DNA of 49,468 nt from Paracoccaceae bacterium (GCA_019634215.1 JAHQVS010000214.1:1-49468), one strand, 5' to 3'. Numbered from the stretch's first letter, positions 1 to 7,390 are shown. Notes: generated by a model from the letters alone, not told the origin. Translations and numbers: made by a program.

Positions 1-1
1 G

Positions 2-751
2 CTTGCGATGTTCGCGCTTGGCTTCACCCCGCAATACGCGGCCTGCCTGGCGATCCTGGTCGCTGTCCTCGCTCTGTTCGTCGACGGCAAGCGCGGCGTC
101 GATCTTCGCCAAGGCGTCTCCCGCCTCGCCGCCGCCTGCCTCACCGCTGGACGCCAGATCGCTATGATCGGCTCGATCATTCTCTGCGCCTCGATCGTGA
201 TCGGCGTGCTCGGCATCACCGGCCTCGGCGTCAAGCTAACCTCACTGATCGTCTCCGGCGCGGGCGGTTTGCTGTGGCCCTCGCTGCTGCTGACGGCGCT
301 GGCTTGCCTGCTGCTCGGCATGGAGGTGCCGACCACCGCCGCCTATGTCATCTGCGTCTCGGTCGCGGGGCCAGCGCTGATCGAACTCGGCCTTGAGCCG
401 TTGCAAGCCCATCTGTTTGTGTTCTGGTTCGCGCTGCTCTCCACCATCACCCCGCCGGTCTGCGGCGCGGTGTTTATCGCTGCAGGGATGGTCGGGGAGA
501 ATTGGTTGCGGGTCGCAGTCAGCGCCATGGCGCTGGGTGTCGGCCTCTACATCATCCCGCTTGGCATGATCGCCAACCCGGACCTGATCGCCCTTAAAAC
601 CACCCCAGGCGCCGCCCTGATGGCGGGCGCTCAAATGGCGATCGGCCTCGCCGCCGTGTCCTTCGCCCTGATCGCCAAAGCACCGCTCCCCCTACGGATC
701 GCAGCCATGCTCTTCGGCGCCGCCGTCATCTTCGCCAGGGAGTTCTGGTAA
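2..751 (+). CDS. TRAP transporter fused permease, C-terminal part (partial)
   Basis: This is the 3' end of a gene that begins before the window; the frame is open to the left edge. The visible 249 residues are almost entirely hydrophobic, with about seven membrane-spanning stretches. They match the DctM-like large permease domain of TRAP transporters, including a conserved TPPVCGA segment near residue 155, counted from the first ATG in view. TRAP systems move organic acids across the inner membrane using a Na+ gradient and a periplasmic binding protein. The binding protein and the remainder of the permease must lie upstream, so the substrate cannot be inferred. The hydrophobic tail after the DctM core suggests the fused 4TM/12TM type. 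Confidence 0.85.
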   Translation, partial: LAMFALGFTPQYAACLAILVAVLALFVDGKRGVDLRQGVSRLAAACLTAGRQIAMIGSIILCASIVIGVLGITGLGVKLTSLIVSGAGGLLWPSLLLTALACLLLGMEVPTTAAYVICVSVAGPALIELGLEPLQAHLFVFWFALLSTITPPVCGAVFIAAGMVGENWLRVAVSAMALGVGLYIIPLGMIANPDLIALKTTPGAALMAGAQMAIGLAAVSFALIAKAPLPLRIAAMLFGAAVIFAREFW

Positions 752-860
752 ATGGGTTCTCTTTGACGATAACCCATGCGTTCAGACGCCACGCAAAGCC
801 GCCTCGCATAAGCTCGGGTGTGTTGTCGTGTGGATGCGCTTCACGTATCGAGCGCCGGTT

Positions 861-2384
861 CTAATCCAGCTTGATGCCCAGCCGATCCCACTTCGCATCA
901 ACGGCGGCCTTGGTCTCGGTGTCCATGTCCAGCACCTCGCCCCATTCCCGATCCGTCTCGCCTGGCCATTTGTCAGTGGCGTCGAGGCCAATCTTCGAGC
1001 CGAGCCCGGAGACCGGGGAGGCGAAGTCGAGATAATCGATTGGGGTGTTCTCCACCGTCAGCATGTCCCGCACCGGGTCCATCTTGGTTGTGATCGCCCA
1101 CCAGACATCGTTCCAATCCCGCGCGTTGACGCCCTCATCCACCACGATCACCCATTTGGTGTACATGAACTGGCGCAGGTAACTCCACGCCCCCATCATC
1201 ACCCGCTTGGCGTGACCGGCGTAGGCTTTCTTCATCGAGATCACCGCGATCCGGTAGGAACAGCCCTCCGGCGGCAGCCAAAAATCAACGATCTCCGGGA
1301 ATTGCTGCTGCAGCAGTGGAATGAACACCTCATTCAGCGCCTCGCCGAGAATCGACGGCTCATCCGGCGGGCGCCCGGTATAGGTGGAGAGATAAATCGG
1401 ATCAGGCCGCATTGTCATCGCGGTGACGGTGAACACCGGGAACGGCTCCACCGAGTTGTAATAGCCGGTATGGTCGCCATACGGCCCCTCATCGGCGTAC
1501 TCCTCCAGCGACACCTCGCCTTCCAGCACAATCTCCGCCTGCGCTGGCACCTTCAGCGGTTGGCTGACGCAATCAACCAGCTCCGCCGGCCGCCCCCGCA
1601 AGATTCCCGCAAAATGATACTCGGAAAAATTATCCGGCACCGGCGTCACCGCCGCTAGGATCGTGCCTGGATCAGCCCCCAACACCGCCGCTGCTGGCAG
1701 CGGTTCGGTCTTCTCCCGCTTCCAACGCGCATGCTGCTGCGCCCCGCCGCGATGCTTCAGCCAGCGCATGATCAGCTTGTTCTTGCCAAGCTTCTGCATC
1801 CGGTAAATGCCAAGATTGAAGCCGTCCTCCTTCTTGCCAGACGGCCCCTTGGTCACGATCAGCGGCCAGGTGATCAGCGGCCCGGCCTCATTCGGCCAGC
1901 AAGTCTGGATCGGCAGTCGGTCTAGATCCACCTCGTCCCCGCGCAACACCACTTCCTGGCATGGCGCTTTACCGCCAAGCAGCCCGCCGACCGTCTTCGG
2001 CCGCATCTGCAACACCGTCTTCGCCAGCGGCAGCAGCCCCAGTGCTTCCTTCAACCCCTCCGGCGGCTCTGGCTGACGCAGAAACGCCATTAGCTTGCCG
2101 ACCTCGCGCAGGTCCATCGCAGTGCGGCGCTCCTTGCCGTCGAGCGTCACCCCTCGCGCGACCCGTTCGACCGTGCCGAACAGATTGACCAGCACCGGCA
2201 TGTCAGCCTTGCGCCCATCCTCATGGGTCACATTCTCAAACAACAGCGCCGGACCGCCCGCCTCCAGCGTGCGGCGGTGGATTTCAGTGATCTCTCTGTC
2301 CATCGAGACCGGCTCGGAAATCCGAACCAACTGGCCGTCGGCTTCCAGCCGGTCGAGAAAATCGCGCAGAGAGCTGTAGGGCAT
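861..2384 (-). CDS. ubiD: 4-hydroxy-3-polyprenylbenzoate decarboxylase UbiD
   Basis: A 507-residue UbiD, close to the E. coli enzyme in length and in signature stretches: [65 protein letters not shown] and [19 protein letters not shown]. UbiD removes the carboxyl group of the polyprenylated hydroxybenzoate ring in ubiquinone synthesis. It needs prenylated FMN made by UbiX, which is not in the window. I chose the ATG at 2384 (MPYSSLRDF) over one 24 nt upstream because UbiD proteins begin near this motif. The gene converges on the TRAP permease gene and stands alone. The strong match to the E. coli sequence favours the ubiquinone enzyme over other UbiD-family decarboxylases. Confidence 0.93.
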   Translation of the reverse strand: MPYSSLRDFLDRLEADGQLVRISEPVSMDREITEIHRRTLEAGGPALLFENVTHEDGRKADMPVLVNLFGTVERVARGVTLDGKERRTAMDLREVGKLMAFLRQPEPPEGLKEALGLLPLAKTVLQMRPKTVGGLLGGKAPCQEVVLRGDEVDLDRLPIQTCWPNEAGPLITWPLIVTKGPSGKKEDGFNLGIYRMQKLGKNKLIMRWLKHRGGAQQHARWKREKTEPLPAAAVLGADPGTILAAVTPVPDNFSEYHFAGILRGRPAELVDCVSQPLKVPAQAEIVLEGEVSLEEYADEGPYGDHTGYYNSVEPFPVFTVTAMTMRPDPIYLSTYTGRPPDEPSILGEALNEVFIPLLQQQFPEIVDFWLPPEGCSYRIAVISMKKAYAGHAKRVMMGAWSYLRQFMYTKWVIVVDEGVNARDWNDVWWAITTKMDPVRDMLTVENTPIDYLDFASPVSGLGSKIGLDATDKWPGETDREWGEVLDMDTETKAAVDAKWDRLGIKLD

Positions 2385-2585
2385 GGGCGTTCCGGATGAG
2401 GGGCGCATAGACGCCGTGGCGGGCTAGGATTTAAGCACGGCCTCCGATCCTACCGCCCTCTGACGGAAGACGTGCTGCGCTTGGTTCTCTATATTGGGTG
2501 CGCCCATAAGAATAGCCATTATTTGTTCCCTATAGTTCAGGTGCTTAGGGAGAGTCGGGCGGGTTTTAGGTGAGGAGGATCAGAA

Positions 2586-3026
2586 ATGAGCAATCAGACA
2601 AAGCGCTCCGGCGTTGCAGGCGTGCTCGCCCTGTCGATGGCGGCCGCAGCCTTGTTTTCTGCGGCGGACGCTATCGCCTGTAGCTGTGCGTTCACCAACC
2701 AAACTCCGGAGCAGATCGTGGCCGAGGGGGAAGTGATCGCGCTGGGCGAGGTGCGGGGCGTCTCAATGGGCCGTGCTGATCTGGTGGTCTATGAGTTCGC
2801 CGTAAAGCACGCGGTCAACGCCGATTTGTCGCCGGTGATTGAGGTTATGACCAGCGCCTCCTCAGCCGCTTGCGGCGCGCCGTTGGGCGAGGTCGGCGGC
2901 CCTGATGTGGTGGTTTGGCTGAGCGGATCGGCGGCGAAAGGCTATCGTGTCAACCTCTGCACCCAGGCCGCGATCTCACAACAGGAGTCGGCTTGGCGCA
3001 CTTTGCTAAAGGCTGGGTCGAATTAA
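2586..3026 (+). CDS. Secreted TIMP/NTR-like small protein
   Basis: A 146-residue protein with a clear signal peptide: basic N-terminus, hydrophobic core, and a signal peptidase I site AIA before Cys-Ser-Cys at about residues 32-34. Cleavage there would leave a mature protein starting CSC, followed by strands resembling the NTR/TIMP fold (EGEVIALGEV, then LVVYEFAVKHAV). In animal TIMPs the N-terminal Cys-x-Cys chelates the zinc of metalloproteases. Two more cysteines (in AACGAP and NLCTQ) could pair with the first two. The ribosome site GGTGAGGAGG is strong. The gene stands alone. The family assignment rests on the N-terminal pattern and is tentative; the target and role are unknown. Confidence 0.6.
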   Translation: MSNQTKRSGVAGVLALSMAAAALFSAADAIACSCAFTNQTPEQIVAEGEVIALGEVRGVSMGRADLVVYEFAVKHAVNADLSPVIEVMTSASSAACGAPLGEVGGPDVVVWLSGSAAKGYRVNLCTQAAISQQESAWRTLLKAGSN

Positions 3027-3098
3027 GCAGAGCCTGAAAAAGGCGAAAGGCGACGCCCTACCCGTCCCTTGACGTTGTTTTCGGCTTCCACAGCGTGT

Positions 3099-3120
3099 GG
3101 GCGAGGCCTGAGCCTCGCCC
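3099..3120. terminator. Perfect 9-bp hairpin after the TIMP-like gene
   Basis: GGGCGAGGC (3099-3107) and GCCTCGCCC (3112-3120) form a perfect stem with a 4-nt loop, 73 nt past the stop codon of the preceding gene. No strong T-run follows, so it may be a Rho-assisted terminator or only a structured 3' end. Confidence 0.45.
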
Positions 3121-3311
3121 AAGATGATTCTATTGTACTCGTTGACGCATGTGCTACTGCGGATGAGGGCCGCCAAGCCAAACGCTGGCGCTTGGGAGCG
3201 CAATGTCACTGAGATAAAACGCGAATTGGGGATTTTGGCGGAGAATTGAAGTCTAGATATGTTTCGTGCGCCCTGATGTACCGAGCATTTTCTAGTGATT
3301 GGAGACAGGCC

Positions 3312-4928
3312 ATGCGGAAGGCCCTGTTGCGAAGTGTCGGCGTGCGTCTGTCGGTTGCGGCGATAGTCGGCGTAGCCGCGGTAAACCTCACCTCTTGCGG
3401 CAAAACCGCGACTGTATTTGAGGACTTACAGCTCCTCGATCCCGCTCAAAGGCAGCCAACACCTGAACCGGCGTCGAGCACGGCGCCGCCCGAGCCTTCG
3501 CCAACGGAACCGCCTGAAATCGCGGCCTTGGAGCCATCTGATGCTGCAGATTCAGAGGCGGATGGGTTTGAGAACATTTCTCTTTTCGACTTTCTCAAAG
3601 AAAAACTCGCCCTTGATCTAGCGCCCGGTGGGGAGCTGTCTGCGGCCCCTAACCCAGAACAGCCCGAGGGTTTGAAGAGGGAGCGGGCTGTTTCTGCAGT
3701 GGCGGGGCCGCCTGAAGCTGAAAACTCAGAGGCGGATGTTTTTGAGGAGATTTCGCTTTTCGATTTTTTCAGAGAAAAGCTCGCCCTTGATCCAGCGCCC
3801 ATTGAGGAGCCGTCCGAAACCCTGAGCCCAGAGCCACCCGAGGATGTGAAAGTGGCGGAAGCGGCGGACGCAGCGCAGCCACCAGAGATCTTGAGTGAGG
3901 CGACAGCAGCACCTTCGACGAAGGAGCAGCCAGCTGACGCGGCTGTTGAGCTGCCGGAAGCTTTGAGCCCAGAACAATCCGAGGATTTGGGGGATGAGCG
4001 GGTTGATGTGGTGAGTGTGGAGCAGCCCGATATTGTGAGTGCGGATCTGTCCGAGGCTTCCAGCGCCGAGCTGTCTCAGACGTCAAACGATCCGCGCTCT
4101 GGGGCGGAGCTGCGCACCGCGTCATTAGGGGCGTCGCCGTCTCGCCCGCGCCCTCTTGGAAGGACACAACCGCCTTCGCCTGCTCCAGTACAGGGACAGC
4201 CGGAGCCGATCCAGAATCAGGCGGATCAGGTGCAGATTATTCTGGACGAGCAGCTGCGGTATGACGGTGGCCTGTTCCAGCCAGGGAATTGTGCGGCACC
4301 GACCGAAAACGCGTTTTGGGCGATGATCGGTGGTGAGCGATTCGCTATCCCCATGGATACGATGGCCGGCGTGCGGCCGCTCTCAGCCGACTCCTTCCTC
4401 AGCCGAAATTCCGCTGCGCCCGTCGCTGGCGTCATCGCCAACGATCTGAACTCAGGCTCGGGATGTCCTGGAAACGCTCCCAAAATCTCTCAAGCTTGGC
4501 TGACAGAAGGCTCTCTGGGGGAGCAATCGCTGTTGGGCGTGCGCATTCAGGTCGCGCCGCAGCCCGATCACGCCGAGCGCCTTCAACGCGACGTCACACG
4601 GCTGCAGAGCCATCCCAGCTGCGACGTCAATGGCGACGTACGAAGCTGCCTCAGCCAAGAGCGCTCCTCGCAAGGCGTGAAGCAGCTGTTCTATATCACC
4701 CGCCAGCTTGACTCCGTCGGCGGTGACGACGGCCCGCCGATATTCATCCGCTGCGAGGAGCCAGGCGAATCCGCCTGCGAAATCTATCATCCGCTGTCGT
4801 CGATGGCCCGATTGGTGGCGTTCGTTTCGTTCAACGGGGAATATCTGCCGGCGGAGGGCGCGGAGCTTGCGCCGCTGGTGGCTGAGTTACAGCGGATCGA
4901 GGTTCAGATCATGTCCTGGCGGCGCTAA
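3312..4928 (+). CDS. Putative lipoprotein with acidic Pro/Glu-rich linker and duplicated module
   Basis: A 538-residue protein of unknown function. I start it at ATG 3312, preceded by GGAGACAGG, rather than at the upstream in-frame ATG at 3246, because this places a lipoprotein signal at the N-terminus: RKALLRS, a hydrophobic core, then the lipobox LTSC with Cys29. Residues about 35-310 are rich in Pro, Glu, Ala and Ser and are probably disordered. Within them a module around ISLFDF occurs twice about 58 residues apart. The last roughly 230 residues look globular and carry several cysteines (GNCAAP, GCPGNAP, PSCDVN, RSCLSQ, RCEEP, SACEIY). No known family was recognised. A surface- or periplasm-facing lipoprotein is inferred. 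Confidence 0.7.
   Translation: MRKALLRSVGVRLSVAAIVGVAAVNLTSCGKTATVFEDLQLLDPAQRQPTPEPASSTAPPEPSPTEPPEIAALEPSDAADSEADGFENISLFDFLKEKLALDLAPGGELSAAPNPEQPEGLKRERAVSAVAGPPEAENSEADVFEEISLFDFFREKLALDPAPIEEPSETLSPEPPEDVKVAEAADAAQPPEILSEATAAPSTKEQPADAAVELPEALSPEQSEDLGDERVDVVSVEQPDIVSADLSEASSAELSQTSNDPRSGAELRTASLGASPSRPRPLGRTQPPSPAPVQGQPEPIQNQADQVQIILDEQLRYDGGLFQPGNCAAPTENAFWAMIGGERFAIPMDTMAGVRPLSADSFLSRNSAAPVAGVIANDLNSGSGCPGNAPKISQAWLTEGSLGEQSLLGVRIQVAPQPDHAERLQRDVTRLQSHPSCDVNGDVRSCLSQERSSQGVKQLFYITRQLDSVGGDDGPPIFIRCEEPGESACEIYHPLSSMARLVAFVSFNGEYLPAEGAELAPLVAELQRIEVQIMSWRR
3552..3800 (+). repeat. Two copies of a 25-residue module, 174 bp apart
   Basis: Copies at 3552-3626 and 3726-3800 encode SEAD-G/V-FE-N/E-ISLFDF-L/F-K/R-EKLALD-L/P-AP. 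About 19 of 25 residues are identical, inside otherwise low-complexity sequence. Each copy is predicted to be an amphipathic helix flanked by disorder, as expected of a short binding motif. Confidence 0.7.
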
Positions 4929-4935
4929 CTGCCGC

Positions 4936-5433
4936 TCACCCCATGACATCCTCATCACTCTCGCCGGTGCGGATGCGGGTCACCCCCCGGACAGGTGAGA
5001 CAAAGATCGTTCCGTCGCCGACCTTGCCAGTGCGGGCCTCGGCGATGATAGCGTCCACCACCTCTTGCTCCATCGCGGCGGCGGCGACCACGTCGATGCG
5101 CAGTTTAGGGGTCTCCTTCACATCATATTCCGCGCCGCGATAGATCTCGGTCTTGCCGCGTTGGCGGCCAAATCCGCGCACCTCGGTCACTGTCAGGCCA
5201 GCGATGCCGATCTCTGAGAGAGCGTCGCGCACCGCCTCATAGCGGCTGGGACGAATAATTGCGGTGATTTGTCGCATCGGATGCGCCTCCTCATGCTCCA
5301 TGCCAATCTGAACCAGCCGACGGATCGCCTCCGAACGCGACGGCAGATCCGGTTGAGTTCGACGCCAAGAGTCAACTAACTCATTGAATTGCTTGGATGC
5401 GACCAGTTGGATTCGTTGATCAAGTTTTTCCAT
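4936..5433 (-). CDS. RHH DNA-binding domain fused to PII nitrogen regulator
   Basis: A single 165-codon frame encodes two domains. Residues about 5-48 resemble a ribbon-helix-helix DNA-binding fold: strand RIQLVAS, helix FNELVDSWRRTQ, then LPSRSEAIRRLVQIGM, a motif common in RHH repressors. Residues 53-165 form a full PII protein starting MRQITAIIRP. It has the T-loop GRQRGKTEIYRGAEYDV with Tyr51 (PII numbering) in the uridylylation position, Gln39 and Lys58, and ends with GDGTIFVSPV and RIRTGE. PII trimers bind ATP/ADP and 2-oxoglutarate and report nitrogen status. The usual Lys90 is Thr, and FLPK after the T-loop is ETPK. No amtB or glnA is adjacent. The ATG at 5433 has only a weak ribosome site, while the internal ATG at 5277 has a strong one. 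A 2-oxoglutarate/energy-responsive regulator is inferred. Confidence 0.88.
   Translation of the reverse strand: MEKLDQRIQLVASKQFNELVDSWRRTQPDLPSRSEAIRRLVQIGMEHEEAHPMRQITAIIRPSRYEAVRDALSEIGIAGLTVTEVRGFGRQRGKTEIYRGAEYDVKETPKLRIDVVAAAAMEQEVVDAIIAEARTGKVGDGTIFVSPVRGVTRIRTGESDEDVMG
5278..5291 (-). promoter_or_regulatory. Internal Shine-Dalgarno before the PII-only start
   Basis: On the minus strand AGGAGG (5291-5286) is followed by an 8-nt spacer and ATG (5277-5275), the first codon of the PII domain (MRQITAIIRP). Spacing and sequence are near ideal and better than at the full-length start. The codons involved also encode Glu-Glu-Ala-His-Pro, so coincidence is possible. Use of this site would yield a 113-residue PII without the DNA-binding domain. 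Confidence 0.6.
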
Positions 5434-5514
5434 TCCCGCTCACGCTGCTCCCAACCATGCCGTCTGATCCTGCTCAGAGGGTCTAGCCTGCGCAGGCGAC
5501 CTCTGTCGATGTTT

Positions 5515-5550
5515 GTGCACTTTAGCAAATTTAGCCACTTGCCAAACTTA
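5515..5550. repeat. Tandem imperfect repeat in the RHH-PII/DUF4278 intergenic region
   Basis: Read on the minus strand, units TAAGTTTGGCAAGTGGC (5550-5534) and TAAATTTGCTAAAGTGCAC (5533-5515) lie head to tail and match at most positions allowing a two-base gap. A TATAAT hexamer on the minus strand (5568-5563) lies just upstream, which would place the repeats around the start of the RHH-PII transcript. RHH repressors commonly bind tandem half-sites in this way, so autoregulation by the RHH domain is a reasonable inference. No convincing -35 element was found. Confidence 0.4.
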
Positions 5551-5631
5551 CACACAATACACATTATAAGACTCATCAGAGACACGGCGGCACAGGGATC
5601 ATCGCCCCGCCGCCAGGCTTAGGAGGATGCC

Positions 5632-5859
5632 ATGACTACTTTAGTGTATCGGGGTGTGCGCTACAGCCGCGAAGATCTTGGCTCGGAGACCGCCGGAGAG
5701 GCGACGACCTTGCGCTATCGCGGGTTTGAATATGATCCGCGTGAAGCCTGGTTGGCGGCGCGGCCAATCTTCAGCCGTCCGGCGACACGGGTTTATCGCG
5801 GCGTGAGCGACAGCGACGATGGCCCAGGCGGGAATGCTTTCGCTGCGGTGGCCGTGTGA
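5632..5859 (+). CDS. DUF4278-type small protein with three YRG motifs
   Basis: A 75-residue protein with an excellent ribosome site (AGGAGG, 5 nt before ATG). It contains three repeats of the DUF4278 pattern: LVYRGVRY (residues 4-11), LRYRGFEYDPRE (27-38) and RVYRGVSD (53-60). The middle copy shares Y-R-G-x-E-Y-D with the T-loop of the PII protein encoded divergently 198 bp away. There is no signal peptide or membrane segment, so it should be cytoplasmic. DUF4278 has no settled function; from memory, a cyanobacterial PII-binding small protein (PirA) has been linked to this kind of sequence, which I cannot verify here. A partner or modulator of the neighbouring PII is inferred. Confidence 0.75.
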   Translation: MTTLVYRGVRYSREDLGSETAGEATTLRYRGFEYDPREAWLAARPIFSRPATRVYRGVSDSDDGPGGNAFAAVAV

Positions 5860-5952
5860 TTCCGATGTTCGGCGAGTGAAACTCACCGAGTATAGGCAAG
5901 AGCGACCACGCGCCCGAGTTTAGGTTCGGTCAATCTGTGTGGCGTTAAAATG

Positions 5953-6019
5953 CATGGGCTCATGCTTGCGTGAACCCATGTAAGACTCTGAAGCTTCAGG
6001 ATTTTTCTTAGTTTTTTTT
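5953..6019 (+). terminator. Hairpins and T-rich tract after the DUF4278 gene
   Basis: CATGGGCTCA (5953-5962) and TGAACCCATG (5971-5980) form a stem with one mismatch and an 8-nt loop. The palindrome CTGAAGCTTCAG (5988-5999) and a T-rich tract (6002-6019) follow. A second small stem (5869-5877 with 5881-5889) lies directly after the stop codon. The end of the T-tract overlaps the last codons of the convergent HNH gene. Confidence 0.55.
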
Positions 6020-6335
6020 ACCGCCGCTTTTTACGCTTGCGGTGATTGCCGACGCTGCGGCTATGGAAATATGGGTCTTTGCCGGCCACCCATTCCAGGA
6101 ACGCGGCCAATTGCGGATGTGCGCGCAGCGCCTCGACAGTGTTGAACCGCCGGGCCAACTCCGCCTCGGTCAATACGCTGTGGATCTCATTGTGGCAGAT
6201 CGAGTGCAGCAGCACTGTCGGCCCGGAGCTGCCGCCTTTCAGCTTGGGAATTAGGTGATGCAGGCTCTGTTTTGCGTCCGGTGGGATCGGCCGGTTGCAC
6301 AGCGGGCAAATCGGCGCGTGGGGCGTGCCGTTCAC
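6018..6335 (-). CDS. Small HNH endonuclease-like protein
   Basis: A 105-residue protein beginning at GTG 6335. Its start overlaps the stop of the upstream membrane-protein gene in the sequence GTGA, implying translational coupling. It has a Cys pair (CPLC near residues 10-13) that may bind zinc, the HHLIPKLKGG segment, and LHSICHNEIHSVLTE, together giving an HNH nuclease pattern (His-His...Asn...His). The C-terminus is very basic (RKRKKRR), suitable for nucleic acid contact. Small standalone HNH proteins of this kind are common in Alphaproteobacteria and their biological role is mostly unknown. Longer upstream starts would run far into the neighbouring gene. Confidence 0.8.
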   Translation of the reverse strand: MNGTPHAPICPLCNRPIPPDAKQSLHHLIPKLKGGSSGPTVLLHSICHNEIHSVLTEAELARRFNTVEALRAHPQLAAFLEWVAGKDPYFHSRSVGNHRKRKKRR

Positions 6336-6784
6336 TGCGCCGCCTGTCGTTGAAAACCGGCGCGCCAGAGCCATCGGGCCAACAGCGCCGCTCCGGCCCC
6401 GACCAACGCCACGGGCGCGACCGACTTCGCCGCCTCCTCGACAATAAGCGAGATCATGCGCGCCAGCCCGGCCTCGACCGACACGCATTCCACGCTCAGC
6501 CCATCACCGACGCAGGCTTCGCCAAAGCCGACGAAAAAACCGATCACCGGGAAGCACAACAGCGCCGTCGCCGCGCCTCTCGCGGCGGTGAGGGTCGCTC
6601 CCCGCCGCCCTGCCAAAGCGCCGCCCACCAAAGCGCCGCCGATCAGTAGTCCGCATCCCAGGAACACAATCAGCAGGGGCGGGAAATGCTTCCATAAAAA
6701 CCACCCGGGCGCCGCCGCCGCCAGCGCCATGACCACCCCGGCGCACAGTCTCGGGGCGAGTTGGGGGCTGTTTTCATGCATCAT
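6332..6784 (-). CDS. Hypothetical four-helix membrane protein
   Basis: A 150-residue protein starting at ATG 6784 (MMHENSPQ). It has four likely membrane spans: LCAGVVMALAAAAPGWFLW, LLIVFLGCGLLIGGALVGGAL, GAATALLCFPVIGFFVGFG and a C-terminal APVALVGAGAALLARWLW. It is coupled to the HNH gene downstream through a 4-bp overlap and is divergent from the metallophosphatase gene, with only 61 bp between starts. I do not recognise the family. The pairing of a membrane protein with an HNH protein is noted without assigning a function. Confidence 0.6.
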   Translation of the reverse strand: MMHENSPQLAPRLCAGVVMALAAAAPGWFLWKHFPPLLIVFLGCGLLIGGALVGGALAGRRGATLTAARGAATALLCFPVIGFFVGFGEACVGDGLSVECVSVEAGLARMISLIVEEAAKSVAPVALVGAGAALLARWLWRAGFQRQAAQ

Positions 6785-6845
6785 CTTGGACAAAGGCCCT
6801 TCGCGTTCTCGTAATTTGGTGCTGGCGTTGCATATAGCTTGCGTC

Positions 6846-7385
6846 ATGACGATTTTCTTCACCGCCGACACGCATTTCGGCCATTCTGCAATTATCAAGC
6901 TCGCCGAGCGCCCTTATCGCTCTCTTCAGGAGATGGATGAGACGTTGACCGAGAATTGGAACGCCGTGGTCGGGCCGGAGGACACGGTCTACCATCTTGG
7001 CGATTTCGCCTTCAAAGGCTCCAAGGCGGCGACCAAATATCTCGCGCCCTTGAACGGCGAGATCATCTTGCTGCGCGGCAACCACGACACCGAGAACACC
7101 GCGAAATTAGAGCGCTGGACGCAGGCGGCCGACTTGATCGAGCTTCGGCAGGACAAAACCGATCTGGTGCTCTGCCATTATCCGCTTCTGGAGTGGGCTG
7201 GCGCCTTTCGCGGCGCGGTGCATTTGCATGGGCACACCCATGGGCGGATCGCGCCCAATCGCCAGCGCTGCGACGTCGGGGTAGATGTGTGGGATTATCG
7301 ACCGGTCACCTTACGGGAGATTCTCTCTCGTTTAGAGAGCGCCGCCCCCTATCACCCCACTGATTTTTATCAGGAAACAGGTTGA
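6846..7385 (+). CDS. Metallophosphatase family protein
   Basis: A 179-residue calcineurin-like phosphoesterase. The start at ATG 6846 puts the first metal-binding motif at the N-terminus: FTADTHFGH (D-x-H), then YHLGDFAF (GD), LRGNHD (GNH), a His in LCHYPL, and LHGHTHG (GHxH). All metal ligands of the fold are present. The length matches small YfcE-like or nucleotide-phosphoesterase types. The substrate cannot be told from sequence. The in-frame extension upstream to 6456 is antisense to the membrane-protein gene and was not used. Confidence 0.88.
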   Translation: MTIFFTADTHFGHSAIIKLAERPYRSLQEMDETLTENWNAVVGPEDTVYHLGDFAFKGSKAATKYLAPLNGEIILLRGNHDTENTAKLERWTQAADLIELRQDKTDLVLCHYPLLEWAGAFRGAVHLHGHTHGRIAPNRQRCDVGVDVWDYRPVTLREILSRLESAAPYHPTDFYQETG

Positions 7386-7390
7386 CCGCG

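Noticed and set aside
828-1658. Long plus-strand open frame opposite ubiD
   Set aside because: Its product is rich in Arg, His and Pro with no family resemblance. It is the antisense shadow of a clear ubiD gene in GC-rich DNA.
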